From the NCBI GenBank assembly GCA_041567895.1, contig JBFGAX010000009.1, forward strand, positions 1-64,000: DNA of 64,000 nt, given 5' to 3'. Shown piece by piece: positions 1 through 8,524 of this stretch. A program made the position numbers and the translations under genes. The stretch comes from JABDOU01 sp041567895. Lineage in GTDB: Bacteria > Actinomycetota > Acidimicrobiia > Spongiisociales > SHLN01. The notes beneath the pieces are model-generated. The model ran no database searches. It was not told the DNA's origin and worked only from the letters and a program-made list of their open reading frames with translations. Position 1 is the first letter of the stretch; every line of letters begins with the position of its first letter.

Positions 1-1
1 C

Positions 2-496
2 GACCCGGAATCGTTCTCCGTACTGGAGCCGACCGCGGACGGTTTCCGCAACTACCTCCAGAAAGGCCATGGACTCCCGGCGGAACACATGCTGGTGGAC
101 AAAGCGTTCATGCTGACGTTGTCTGCGCCCGAGATGACGGCCCTCGTCGGTGGTATGCGGGTCCTGAACGCCAACGTCGGGCAGTCCGGGCACGGGGTGT
201 TCACCGACCGACCGGAAACGTTGACCAACGACTTTTTCGTCAACCTGCTCGACATGTCGACCGAGTGGAGGCCGACGTCGAATTCAGAGGACGTGTTCGA
301 GGGTCATGATCGCGAGACCGGAGAGTTGCGATGGACCGGGAGTCGAGTCGATCTCGTTTTCGGATCGAACTCCGAGCTGCGGGCCCTCGCCGAGGTATAT
401 GCGGCTGACGACGCACAGCAGATGTTCGTCCGTGACTTCGTGTCGGCCTGGGACAAAGTCATGAATCTCGACCGCTTCGACCTGAGTCGATCGTAG
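2..496 (+). CDS. katG: Catalase-peroxidase KatG, C-terminal fragment (5' end outside window)
   Basis: Frame 2 is open from the window edge to a TAG at 494-496 and gives about 164 residues. It reads as the end of the C-terminal peroxidase-like domain of KatG, with the characteristic segments EPTADGFRNYL, LTLSAPEMTALVGGMR and NDFFVNLLDM followed by W and the SRVDLVFGSNSELRA block. KatG is a bifunctional haem catalase/peroxidase of about 730 residues that removes hydrogen peroxide in the cytoplasm. The haem-binding and Met-Tyr-Trp adduct residues lie in the missing N-terminal part, so catalytic competence cannot be judged here. The downstream sigma-factor gene converges on it with a 6-nt gap. 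Family identity is secure. Confidence 0.95.
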   Translation, partial: DPESFSVLEPTADGFRNYLQKGHGLPAEHMLVDKAFMLTLSAPEMTALVGGMRVLNANVGQSGHGVFTDRPETLTNDFFVNLLDMSTEWRPTSNSEDVFEGHDRETGELRWTGSRVDLVFGSNSELRALAEVYAADDAQQMFVRDFVSAWDKVMNLDRFDLSRS

Positions 497-502
497 GCCT
501 TC

Positions 503-1720
503 CTACCGCCCCAGAGAGGACAGCCGGTCCTCGAGGAATCGGGCGTCGGTTGGGCCTGGCCTGCAGTTCAGGGCCTGTTCGTAGGCGGTTCGCGCTCCGA
601 TGGAATCTCCCATGCGTCGAAGCAGTTCGGCGCGAGCAGCGTGGAAAAAATGCCAGTGGTCGATGCCTACCACCGACTGCAGCGCCTGCCAGCCGGTCTC
701 ATCGCCCTCGGATTCGGCCAGGGCGATTGCACGGTTGACTGCGACAACGGGTGTCGGTTGCAACTCGAAGAGGCGGTCGTAAAGGAGCACGATTTCTTGC
801 CAGTCGGTCTCGTCCGGCGTGGTGGCCAGCCCGTGCACGCACGCGATGGCCGCTTGAAGCTGATAGGGGTCGGGCGCGCCGAGGAGCAGGGCTCGATTGA
901 GGAGTTCGTCGGCCTCGGCTATGGCGTCGTGATCCCAGAGGTCACGGTTCTGGTCGGCCATGAGCACCGGGATTCCGTTCTCGTCCATTCGTCCGGAGCG
1001 ACGGGCATGGGTCGCCAGCATGAGTGCCAGAAGACCGAGGGCCGGCGCCGAATCCGGCATCAATTCTGAGACCATGCGACCGAGGTAGATCGCCTCCTCG
1101 GCCAGGTCGATCCGGTAGAGCTCGTCGCTCGATGACGAATGGTGCGCTTCTGTGAACAGGAGATAGATCACATTGAGAACTGCGGCCGTTCGTTCTCGAA
1201 GCTCGGTATCGGGTGGTACCCGGTAGGGAATGCGAGCCAGCGCGATTTTCTTCTTGGCCCGCACCAGGCGCTGTGCCATGGTCGATTCGGCGACCATGAA
1301 CGCTGCGGCAATTTCTGCTGTGGTGAGGCCACAGATCGTGCGCAGAGACAGCGCGACCTGGGCGTCCTGGTTGAGGGCGGGGTGACAACAGGTGAAGATG
1401 AGGCGCAGGAGGTCGTCGCGCAGCACCGAGTCGGTGTGTACCGCTCGCGGTGGCATGAGCATGGTTGCTGCTTGTTCTTCTTTGAAGCCTCGTTTCGAGG
1501 TACGCCGAAGCCGGTCGCGCGCCGCGTTTTTTGCCGTCGTGGTGAGCCAGCCTGCCGGGTTTTGAGGTATTCCGGCTGCGGGCCATGTTTCCAGCGCACG
1601 CACCACCGCATCCTGGACGGCCTCCTCGGCCACATCGAGGCTCCCGAATTGTCGAGCGAGGGTGGCCAGAACACGGCCACCCTCGCGCCGGACAGTTTCG
1701 GAGAGATCGTCGCCAATCAC
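503..1720 (-). CDS. ECF RNA polymerase sigma factor with C-terminal extension (ECF42-like)
   Basis: 405 residues, GTG start. The N-terminal part (about 1-180) has sigma-70 region 2 (EEAVQDAVVRALETWP then a GWL-TT-KN-ARDRLRR stretch) and a region 4 helix-turn-helix (LRTICGLTTAEIAAAFMV). The remaining 220 residues form an alpha-helical, TPR-like extension with PVVAVNRAIAL and a GP-DARFLEDRL end, as in the COG4941/ECF42 group, which has no classical anti-sigma factor. Its start overlaps the stop of the upstream DGPF gene by 4 nt (GTGA), so the two are probably translationally coupled. This sigma/DGPF pairing is the established signature of ECF42 loci. The input signal and the regulon are not visible from sequence. 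Confidence 0.93.
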   Translation of the reverse strand: MIGDDLSETVRREGGRVLATLARQFGSLDVAEEAVQDAVVRALETWPAAGIPQNPAGWLTTTAKNAARDRLRRTSKRGFKEEQAATMLMPPRAVHTDSVLRDDLLRLIFTCCHPALNQDAQVALSLRTICGLTTAEIAAAFMVAESTMAQRLVRAKKKIALARIPYRVPPDTELRERTAAVLNVIYLLFTEAHHSSSSDELYRIDLAEEAIYLGRMVSELMPDSAPALGLLALMLATHARRSGRMDENGIPVLMADQNRDLWDHDAIAEADELLNRALLLGAPDPYQLQAAIACVHGLATTPDETDWQEIVLLYDRLFELQPTPVVAVNRAIALAESEGDETGWQALQSVVGIDHWHFFHAARAELLRRMGDSIGARTAYEQALNCRPGPTDARFLEDRLSSLGR

Positions 1721-2091
1721 ATTTCAGGGATTTCCCATACCGGTCGGACCTCGACTTTGCCGCCTTCTTCCCAGGCACCGGGTATGCGGGCAGCGGTCTT
1801 GACGGCGTCGTCGAGATCGCTCGCTTCAAAGATGTAGAAACCCCCGAGTACCTCTTTGGTTTCGGCAAATGGCCCATCGGATGTCACCAGGTTTCCGCCC
1901 TTGCCTCCCTCGACCCGAACGGTGGTAGCGGTCTCCGGGCCCTGTAGTGCCTCACTAGCGATGATTCGGTTGCCTGCCCACTCGCCGAATTCGTTGTACT
2001 CCGCCATGACGGCGGCCATTTGCTCCGGGTCCGGCTCCCATTCTCCGTCGGGTACCTGCTCACCGTAGATGAGCGCTGCGTACTTCGGCAT
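1717..2091 (-). CDS. YciI/DGPF-domain protein, partner of ECF42 sigma factor
   Basis: 124 residues, ATG start with GGGAGG 8 nt upstream. It is a single YciI-like alpha/beta domain (DGPF family) with MPKYAALIYGE at the N-terminus, the family motif TSDGPFAETKE near residue 77 and a GGFYIFEASDLDDA strand-helix. DGPF proteins form dimers and are linked to ECF42 sigma factors by gene neighbourhood; a role in sensing or regulating the sigma factor is proposed but not settled. It is the first gene of a two-gene operon and shares GTGA with the sigma gene. No catalytic activity can be assigned. Confidence 0.92.
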   Translation of the reverse strand: MPKYAALIYGEQVPDGEWEPDPEQMAAVMAEYNEFGEWAGNRIIASEALQGPETATTVRVEGGKGGNLVTSDGPFAETKEVLGGFYIFEASDLDDAVKTAARIPGAWEEGGKVEVRPVWEIPEM

Positions 2092-2200
2092 ATTGCTTCC
2101 CTCCTATTTCAAATCGTCATTTGCCTCTGGATGACCCAGGTTCTCAACTTAACAACGAACGAGTGGGCGAAATTTCGACAAACTTTCCAGCCTCGTCAGA

Positions 2201-2623
2201 TCATTGCCAGATTGCGACGATCACGCTCGCCAGGATTATGCCGAGCTCGTGATAGCCGCTCGTGATCGCCCACCACTTCAGCTTTTTCTTGCCACGATCG
2301 AACGTCGCGGTGGTGAACAAGATCATCGCCGCCACCCCGACCCCGACTATCAAACCCAGCACCAGTCCCTCACCGACGGTGTCGTTACCGGTGGCTTTCG
2401 CCAGCAGCGCGAGTGCAATGCCAACCACCAGGTACGCAGCCAGCGGCATCAGGTAGTCGGCGGGGGTCATCTCCGGATCTTCGCCTTCGGCCCAACCCAT
2501 CGAGTCCATCCACTGTTTGCCGAGGACGACCGGGCTGTACCACAGCGCTCCTAGAACGAAGTAGACGATTCCGGCCACGATGGCGGCCAACCAGTTGATC
2601 TCGGCGAACACATCAAAGCTCAC
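2201..2623 (-). CDS. DUF1761 family integral membrane protein
   Basis: 140 residues from a GTG codon preceded by AAGGAGG at 4-nt spacing. Four hydrophobic segments are visible (about 10-30, 57-77, 85-107 and 120-139). The N-terminal IVAGIVYFVLGALWYSPVV and the WYSP-LGKQWM motif are typical of the DUF1761 family of small four-helix membrane proteins, whose function is unknown. It stands alone between the DGPF gene and a secreted protein. No transport or enzymatic motif is seen. Confidence 0.85.
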   Translation of the reverse strand: MSFDVFAEINWLAAIVAGIVYFVLGALWYSPVVLGKQWMDSMGWAEGEDPEMTPADYLMPLAAYLVVGIALALLAKATGNDTVGEGLVLGLIVGVGVAAMILFTTATFDRGKKKLKWWAITSGYHELGIILASVIVAIWQ

Positions 2624-2667
2624 AGCGCCTCCTTCGCTCCCACGCTATCAACCATCCGTTCGAGCCG

Positions 2668-4920
2668 CTAGCCGGCAATCAGCACATCCGGCGACCAGAA
2701 CTCGAACATGTGGTCGGCGACACCCTGGCTGTTCTCATTCCTGAGGTACACGCGCTGCTCACCAGGCCGGAACACCGCCAGGCCGTCGCTGCCGTCGCCG
2801 TCCCAGTCGCCGGCCGCAATCAGGTCTCGCGGCTCGCCATAGAAGTAGGCGAGATCGGCCACTCCGGTGGTGCGGGTCAACCGGATGTACACGAACCCAT
2901 CGGATTCGCGATACAGGCCGACCTCGTCGACACCGTCGCCGTCGAAATCGCCGGCGAACGGCCGGTCGCCGGGCATGCCGAAGAAATACTCGGTGTTGGC
3001 TACCCGGGTGCGGAGGTCGTTGGAGAGGTACACCTTCCCCTCCCGCGGCCGGTAGACCCCGAGCGTGTCGTCACCGTCGCCATCCCAGTCGCCGGCGAGT
3101 GGTATGTCTCCGGGTTCGCCGAAGAAGAAGTCATTATCGGCCACCCCGGTCGAGGCCTGGTTGCGCACGTATGCGAACCCGTTCGAGGGCCGGAACATGC
3201 CCGGGGTCCTCACGCCATCGCCGTCCCAGTCGCCGAGGACCGGCTGATCTCCGGGGAGGCCGAAGTAAAAGGACGATCCGGTTTGATCGCCATGGAACAG
3301 GTACCACTTGGCGGTGTTCGGCTCTACGAGCGCCACCCGGGCGTCAGGCTCGAACGGCTCGAACCAGGGTACCCGGAGCTCATATCCCGCCTGCAGCAGC
3401 CCGGCTTCGACCTCGATTGGTATCGACAGCTCCGAACTGAGGGACGTCCCATGCCAGAGGTGCAGCCTGAATTGGCCGGGTTGGGGGCGGGCGAGCAGCC
3501 TGTAAGTCCCGGCCGCCACGGGCGACATCCAGAACTCACCAGTGCCGCTGTCGGATGTCGCCTCCGCCGCCTTGCGGCCGTCGGCCCTGTACATCTCCAC
3601 CACCATCGGAATGGGGCGACCTTGCAGGCTGAGTATGCGGCCCTGGATGTTGCCACCAAGTGCCGGATCCCGATCGAGGTTGGCATCGATGCCGAATGTG
3701 GTCTCGCCCGCCACCACCGTGATGGGGGTCGCCTGCTCAAGCGAAGCGGCATCCTGGTACCACTCGCCCAGGTGCGAAGCTGCTCCGCAGAGATCGAAGA
3801 ACGCGAAGGCCTCACCTGTCGGGACACCGCCGATCCGGTAGCTGGCGCCGCCGGCCTCCCCGGAGCGGATGAGCCGGCCGCCACGGTCATAGATGGCGAC
3901 GCAGGCCCTTTGGAACCGGTAGCCCGTTTGTGCGTCCCGCACCTCGCCTGTGATGTACCCGGCCGGCTCCAGTGCAGCGTTGACGTCGTCCACCACCTCT
4001 GCTTCGGCAAGGGTGATCCGTGTGGGGAATTCCTCGGTCACATAACGCCCTGGCTCGTCCTGGTACTGGATTCCATGGGTGCCGGGAGGAAGCTGCTCTA
4101 TCAGGAATCGGCCGGAACTGTCGGTGGTGACGATGACAACATCCAGCGCCAAAAACGAGAACGTGGAGTCGATCACTCTGACGGTGATCCCTGCAAGCGG
4201 TTCTCCTGTCGTTTCGTCGGTGACCACGCCACCGATCGAGGCACCGAACGGCAGGGTCAGATCAGCCTCGACCACCTTGCCCGCACCGACCGTCACCGGT
4301 CCGGCGTTTGCGGGTCCAAAGGTGCCAACTGGGCCGCGAGCATGGATCGTCCAGTTTCCGGGGCCCACGCCGGCTACAAAGCGCCCGTCGACTCCGGTGA
4401 TGGTGGCACCGAATGATTCACCGTCCCTGAGGTCGATGCCGACCCCGGCCAGCGGGCTTCCCGACGTGTCGGTTACGGTGCCGGTGATCCCCCCGCGCAG
4501 CTCGAGGGCAGCGTCGACTGCCACTCGGGAGCCGGTCGTCACCGTCACAACCGTCGCCGCGTTCTCGTCTGGCTTGTTCGGGTGCCATTCTTCGCGATAC
4601 AGCGACGAGCAGTTGTTGCTGGATCGGGCCTGGTCGTCCTGGCGAACGAATCGGATCTTGAAGTCAGCCGGTTCCACGGGAAGCTCATAGCTGCCGTCGG
4701 CCAGCGTTCGAGTCTCTCTCAACTCGACCGTGATGAGGCCGGACCCGTCTGGCTGGGGAAAGGCAAAAACGCAGATGCCTGCCAGCGGAGCCCCGGCCTC
4801 GTCGGTCACGATCCCATGGATGGTGCCATTGGTCTGGCCGGAGGCGCCGACCGCGTTCCATAGCAGCACTGCTGCCACAGCCAACGCCATTCCGTATCTC
4901 ATTCTTCCAGTATGGCCCAT
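2668..4920 (-). CDS. Large secreted protein with carboxypeptidase-regulatory-like and VCBS/FG-GAP-like repeats
   Basis: About 750 residues. The ATG at 4918-4920 is preferred to the longer frame because GAGGAGG lies 9-12 nt upstream and a signal peptide follows directly (MRYGMALAVAAVLLWNAVGASG). The mature protein starts with roughly five Ig-like carboxypeptidase-regulatory modules (patterns such as GTIHGIVTDEAGAPLAGI and GGVVTDETTGEPLAGITV). It ends with about four 50-residue repeats, each with a GDWDGDG or GDFDGDG loop that resembles calcium-binding FG-GAP/VCBS blades. No sortase motif or C-terminal membrane anchor is visible, so it is probably released or loosely bound at the surface. An adhesive or matrix role is an inference from the domains. 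Confidence 0.85.
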   Translation of the reverse strand: MGHTGRMRYGMALAVAAVLLWNAVGASGQTNGTIHGIVTDEAGAPLAGICVFAFPQPDGSGLITVELRETRTLADGSYELPVEPADFKIRFVRQDDQARSSNNCSSLYREEWHPNKPDENAATVVTVTTGSRVAVDAALELRGGITGTVTDTSGSPLAGVGIDLRDGESFGATITGVDGRFVAGVGPGNWTIHARGPVGTFGPANAGPVTVGAGKVVEADLTLPFGASIGGVVTDETTGEPLAGITVRVIDSTFSFLALDVVIVTTDSSGRFLIEQLPPGTHGIQYQDEPGRYVTEEFPTRITLAEAEVVDDVNAALEPAGYITGEVRDAQTGYRFQRACVAIYDRGGRLIRSGEAGGASYRIGGVPTGEAFAFFDLCGAASHLGEWYQDAASLEQATPITVVAGETTFGIDANLDRDPALGGNIQGRILSLQGRPIPMVVEMYRADGRKAAEATSDSGTGEFWMSPVAAGTYRLLARPQPGQFRLHLWHGTSLSSELSIPIEVEAGLLQAGYELRVPWFEPFEPDARVALVEPNTAKWYLFHGDQTGSSFYFGLPGDQPVLGDWDGDGVRTPGMFRPSNGFAYVRNQASTGVADNDFFFGEPGDIPLAGDWDGDGDDTLGVYRPREGKVYLSNDLRTRVANTEYFFGMPGDRPFAGDFDGDGVDEVGLYRESDGFVYIRLTRTTGVADLAYFYGEPRDLIAAGDWDGDGSDGLAVFRPGEQRVYLRNENSQGVADHMFEFWSPDVLIAG

Positions 4921-5057
4921 CGAGCTGACCTCCTCCTCACGTCTCCAGTGGGACGCAACCCGGTCCAAAAGGGGTTCCGCGCGCGAGACACCCGCCCTGA
5001 GGAGGGGAACCCGGAGGATTCACGGGGGCGGGTGTCGGTCGCGCATAGTGGGAGGGT

Positions 5058-5651
5058 CTAGGTGTCGGTGCTCGGCTCTCCGAACCCGGGACCGCCCAGT
5101 GCGCGATCGGGGCCACCCCGGCCACGGCGGGGGACGCGCTCGGAAAGATCGATTTCGCCGTTGACTGCATCGGTCACCTTCGTCTCGATGTCAGCAGCCT
5201 TCTCGGAGGCTTCTTCCTCCGTCAGGCGTCCGTCGGCAACAGCCTGGTCGAGCTTCTCCTGTTTCTCTGCGACGAGTGCGTCGATCACGGTCTGTGGATC
5301 GACTCCGTTGTCACCGGCCACCTCGGCGATGGTGCTGCCGGCCTGGACCGCCTCCCGGAGTTGTTCCGGGGTGATCCCGATGGCGTCGGCCGCGGCCTCG
5401 AGCCGTGCGCCCCGATGTCCTCGATGCCCGAAGTCTGCCCGCGCCTCCTGGGCTCGCTCTGCGATTACGTCGGCCTGTTCCTGCGTGATGACCGCGTCGT
5501 CGATGAGGGACTGGATGAACGCCTGAAACGGGTTCAGAGTTTCCGTCGTCACCTCTTGCGCCAATACCGGTGCCGCGTTCACGACCGCCAGCGCCCCTCC
5601 TCCTGTGATGAGGGCCGCCGCCGTGGCGATGCTTGCAACTTTTCTACGCAT
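5058..5651 (-). CDS. Secreted helical protein of unknown function
   Basis: 197 residues, ATG with GGAG 5-6 nt upstream. A signal peptide (residues 1-31, MRRKVASIATAAALITGGGALAVVNAAPVLA) precedes a mature region of short helices with repeated LTEEEA / ITQEQADVIAERAQE patterns. These resemble the helical modules of actinobacterial DUF2680/YckD-like exported proteins. A central H-RGHRGARLE segment and a Gly/Arg/Pro-rich tail (RVPRRGRGG) are notable. The gene is followed on the opposite strand by a two-component system. No function is proposed; the fold assignment is tentative. Confidence 0.75.
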   Translation of the reverse strand: MRRKVASIATAAALITGGGALAVVNAAPVLAQEVTTETLNPFQAFIQSLIDDAVITQEQADVIAERAQEARADFGHRGHRGARLEAAADAIGITPEQLREAVQAGSTIAEVAGDNGVDPQTVIDALVAEKQEKLDQAVADGRLTEEEASEKAADIETKVTDAVNGEIDLSERVPRRGRGGPDRALGGPGFGEPSTDT

Positions 5652-5853
5652 GTTGACTCCTTTGGTTTGTTCTCCGTGCGTGAGACATACCTTCGGGGCC
5701 GGGGCTTAGCCAATCGTGGGAGTCGGCGTAGAGTTGACTGTGACATCTTGTTCTCAGCAACCTCTCAGGTGACACCCAGGAATCGAGCAGGCGCATCGAC
5801 GACGATCATGCCAGGAACCCGAAACCATTACCGTCCGGAAAGAGAGCAGTCAC

Positions 5854-6552
5854 ATGACCGAAGCCGTAACCGAGATCCTCGTTGTCGATGACGAAGAATC
5901 GCTCGTAGATCTCGTCTCGAGCGCTCTCCGTTTCGCCGGATACAAAGTTCGAGCCGAGCAGTCAGGCTACGACGCGTATCGTTCGATCAAGGCGGATCCT
6001 CCGCATCTCGTGGTGTTGGATGTCAACCTTCCTGACATCGACGGATTCGATGTGTGTCGCCGTATTCGGCGTGATGGTCATGACATGCCGGTGATCTTTC
6101 TCACGGCCCGGGACACCGTCGATGACTTGCGAGCCGGGTTCAGCCAGGGTGGTGACGACTATCTCACCAAGCCTTTCAGTCTCGAAGAACTCGGGTTGCG
6201 GATTGAAGCTCTTCTCCGACGCTCGGGCTCAGGGGACATGTCGGCGGGCAACCGGCTGAGTGCGGGACTGCTGACCATGGATCTCGACGCTCATCAGGTC
6301 TATTACGACGACGAGGAGATCCAGCTTTCTCCAACCGAATACCTCTTGCTGCACTACCTCATGCTGAACCCGGGCCGGGTCGTCTCGAAAGCTCAGATCC
6401 TCGATTTCGTATGGGAGTATGACTTCGACGGTGACGCCAACATCGTCGAGACGTACATCAGCTATCTCCGCAAGAAGCTGCCGAAGGCCGGCGCCGCAAT
6501 GATTCAGACACGGCGGGGCGTCGGATACATGTTGAGCACCAGAGCCTCATGA
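5854..6552 (+). CDS. OmpR/PhoB-family response regulator
   Basis: 232 residues. The receiver domain (about 7-118) has the acidic pair D12/D13 in VVDDEESL, the phospho-acceptor D56 in VVLDVNLPDIDG, T84 in FLTARD and K106 in LTKPF. The C-terminal winged-helix domain (about 130-230) has the LSPTEYLLLHYLM helix and the YISYLRKKL recognition region ending RGVGYML. Its last 4 nt overlap the start of the histidine kinase (ATGA), so the pair is co-transcribed and probably co-translated. It most resembles MprA/TrcR-type actinobacterial regulators. The signal and targets are not visible. Confidence 0.95.
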   Translation: MTEAVTEILVVDDEESLVDLVSSALRFAGYKVRAEQSGYDAYRSIKADPPHLVVLDVNLPDIDGFDVCRRIRRDGHDMPVIFLTARDTVDDLRAGFSQGGDDYLTKPFSLEELGLRIEALLRRSGSGDMSAGNRLSAGLLTMDLDAHQVYYDDEEIQLSPTEYLLLHYLMLNPGRVVSKAQILDFVWEYDFDGDANIVETYISYLRKKLPKAGAAMIQTRRGVGYMLSTRAS

Positions 6553-7946
6553 AACTCCGGATTCGTCTCGTTCTCACCTTTACCGCCTTGATCCTGCTCG
6601 TGATCGCAGCACTCGGTTCGGTGCTGATAAGACAAACGAGGGTCTCGCTCAACGCCGAGATAGACCGCCAGCTGCTCTCGGTCTTTGATCGCCGCCCCAA
6701 TATTGGAGGTCTTGGCGGGAGCGACGGTACCCGCAGCTTCGCGGTGCTCGTGTATGACCGCAGCGGAAAGCAGGTGGCTGCGCGTCCCTCCGGGTTTGCA
6801 GAAGATCCAGATCCGTTGCCCGACCTTTCGACACTGGCGGATCAGATCCGCCAGGACGACGGTCGTCCGGTCATCGTGGAGTCCGTGGATGGAACCCTGC
6901 GCTATCGGGTGATCTGGAGTGTCGACAACCGGTCCGAGACAGTTCAAATCCTGGCGTTTCCGCTGACGGCAGCCGACAACGCAGTCGATGCTCTGCTGCG
7001 CACCTTGTTTGTGACCGGCGCAGGCGTCGCTGCGTTTGGAGCGTTCGCTACCTGGCTGGCGGTTCGCCAGAGCCTGTCGCCGGTCGACGAGATGGTTGTG
7101 ACGGCGACCGCAGTATCACAAGGTGACCTGACTCAGCGGATGCCCGAGGATGCGGGTTCTCCAGAGCTCGACCGGTTGGGCGAGGCGTTCAACGACATGC
7201 TCGATCAGATCGAGGCATCGTTCGACGCAGAGCGCAACGTGCAAGATGGTCTGAAGCGATTCGTGGCCGACGCCTCACACGAGCTCCGAACACCGCTTGC
7301 GGCCGTTCAGGGATATGCCGAGCTCTATCGCAAGGGAGCACTGGCAGAGCCGGATGCACTCGACAACGCAATGTCACGCATCACCCGCGAGAGCGAAAGG
7401 ATGCAGCGCCTTGTCGAAGATCTCTTGTTGCTCGCCCGGCTCGACGAGGCGTCTCCCCCCAGAAATCAGATCGTTGATCTCGCAAGCGTCGCACGAGCCG
7501 CCGTCACCGACGCATTGGCCATCGAACCGGGCCGTCAGGTTCTCTTTTCTGGACCGGATGAGGCATTCGTCGTCGGTGACGATCAACGCCTCGCCCAGGT
7601 CGTCAGCAACCTCGTGACGAACGCCCGAACGCACACACCGGCGTCGAGCCCCATAGAGGTGCACGTAGAAGTCAACGATGGCGAGGTCCGACTCGATGTG
7701 ATCGACAACGGCCCGGGCATTTCGAAAGAACATCTGGATCGAGTGTTCGATCGTTTTTACCGGGTCGACAACTCTCGAGCCCGAACCAGCGGTGGCGCCG
7801 GTCTCGGACTTGCCATCGTTCAGGCAATCGTCCACAACCACGGTGGCACGGTGAGCGCAGGCAACGAGCCGGGTCGCGGCGCCAGGTTCACGGTGAAGCT
7901 GCATGCTGCGAAGAAGCCGGTGCACCTCGAACGTGCCAGGGTCTGA
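6549..7946 (+). CDS. Sensor histidine kinase, HAMP-containing
   Basis: 465 residues. There is a transmembrane helix at about 8-28, an extracytoplasmic region of about 120 residues, a second transmembrane helix at about 152-172 and a HAMP domain at 173-225. The HisKA phospho-acceptor is H244 in ADASHELRTPL. The HATPase domain shows N-box NLVTNARTHTP, G1 DNGPGI, the F-box region DRFYRVDNSRAR and G2 GGAGLGLAIV. It is the cognate kinase of the overlapping upstream response regulator. The extracytoplasmic sensor shows no recognisable ligand domain. Confidence 0.95.
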   Translation: MKLRIRLVLTFTALILLVIAALGSVLIRQTRVSLNAEIDRQLLSVFDRRPNIGGLGGSDGTRSFAVLVYDRSGKQVAARPSGFAEDPDPLPDLSTLADQIRQDDGRPVIVESVDGTLRYRVIWSVDNRSETVQILAFPLTAADNAVDALLRTLFVTGAGVAAFGAFATWLAVRQSLSPVDEMVVTATAVSQGDLTQRMPEDAGSPELDRLGEAFNDMLDQIEASFDAERNVQDGLKRFVADASHELRTPLAAVQGYAELYRKGALAEPDALDNAMSRITRESERMQRLVEDLLLLARLDEASPPRNQIVDLASVARAAVTDALAIEPGRQVLFSGPDEAFVVGDDQRLAQVVSNLVTNARTHTPASSPIEVHVEVNDGEVRLDVIDNGPGISKEHLDRVFDRFYRVDNSRARTSGGAGLGLAIVQAIVHNHGGTVSAGNEPGRGARFTVKLHAAKKPVHLERARV

Positions 7947-7968
7947 AGCCAGAACCGTTCAGGTTCGG

Positions 7969-7998
7969 TTGTCACTGTTCTCAATCAGTTCGTATACT
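7969..7998 (+). promoter_or_regulatory. Sigma-70-type promoter for tRNA-Trp/secE/nusG
   Basis: TTGTCA at 7969-7974 and TATACT at 7993-7998 are separated by 18 nt, a close match to the vegetative consensus. The predicted start lies near 8005, about 50 nt upstream of the tRNA-Trp. It probably drives the tRNA and the secE-nusG genes behind it. Confidence 0.65.
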
Positions 7999-8054
7999 TG
8001 TAGCTCCTGAGCGACGCTACCTCTGGCTGATGCCGTATCATTGACTGATCCCGG

Positions 8055-8128
8055 AGGGGTGTAGCTCGAATTGGCAGAGCGCCGGTCTCCAAAACCGGAG
8101 GTTGTGGGTTCGAGTCCCACCGCCCCTG
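8055..8128 (+). tRNA. tRNA-Trp (anticodon CCA)
   Basis: The cloverleaf is clear: acceptor stem AGGGGTG (8055-8061) with CGCCCCT (8121-8127), discriminator G8128, and anticodon stem CCGGT/ACCGG around loop CTCCAAA with anticodon CCA at 8089-8091. The T-arm carries GGTTCGAGTCC. No CCA end is encoded. A tRNA-Trp directly before secE-nusG is the usual arrangement in many bacteria, including Actinomycetota. Confidence 0.95.
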
Positions 8129-8212
8129 CTGAGTCCACGATTCGTCCAACGACGCTCGCCGGACCCGATGAAAATATTCCTATATGAGCCAAATATCCCT
8201 GATGAGTAGGTC

Positions 8213-8524
8213 ATGAACCGAGAACAACGAAGGCTGCAACAGCGCGAAGAACGTCGCCAGGAAGCAGGCGGGCAAACGGCGCGTCCAACGGCGACTGCGC
8301 GAGCGCAACAGGCCGCAGCCCGGGTCGAAAAACGCGAGCGCACCTCGTTCAAACAATATATCCGTGAAGTCCGCCAGGAAATGGGCAAGGTTGCCTGGCC
8401 GGATCGGCGCACGCTCGTCACCTACACGGTGGTGTCGCTCATCACAACGGTGTTCTTCACCGCCCTGACGTCGGGTCTCGACTTCGTGTTCAAAACCGGG
8501 GTTGTCGAAATTCTCAATCGATGA
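8213..8524 (+). CDS. secE: Preprotein translocase subunit SecE
   Basis: 103 residues. A basic, Gln/Arg/Ala-rich N-terminal extension of about 45 residues precedes the conserved SecE core (FKQYIREVRQEMGKVAWPDRR) and one transmembrane helix (about 70-90). SecE clamps the SecY channel in the plasma membrane. The gene overlaps nusG by 4 nt (ATGA), the classical secE-nusG pair. The single-helix form with a cytoplasmic amphipathic helix is typical of Gram-positive bacteria. Confidence 0.95.
   Translation: MNREQRRLQQREERRQEAGGQTARPTATARAQQAAARVEKRERTSFKQYIREVRQEMGKVAWPDRRTLVTYTVVSLITTVFFTALTSGLDFVFKTGVVEILNR

Noticed and set aside
2710..4416. A 568-codon open frame antisense to the large secreted protein
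   Set aside because: It has no ribosome-binding site, signal or known domain and mirrors the codon pattern of the opposite strand; GC-rich third positions open such frames by chance.
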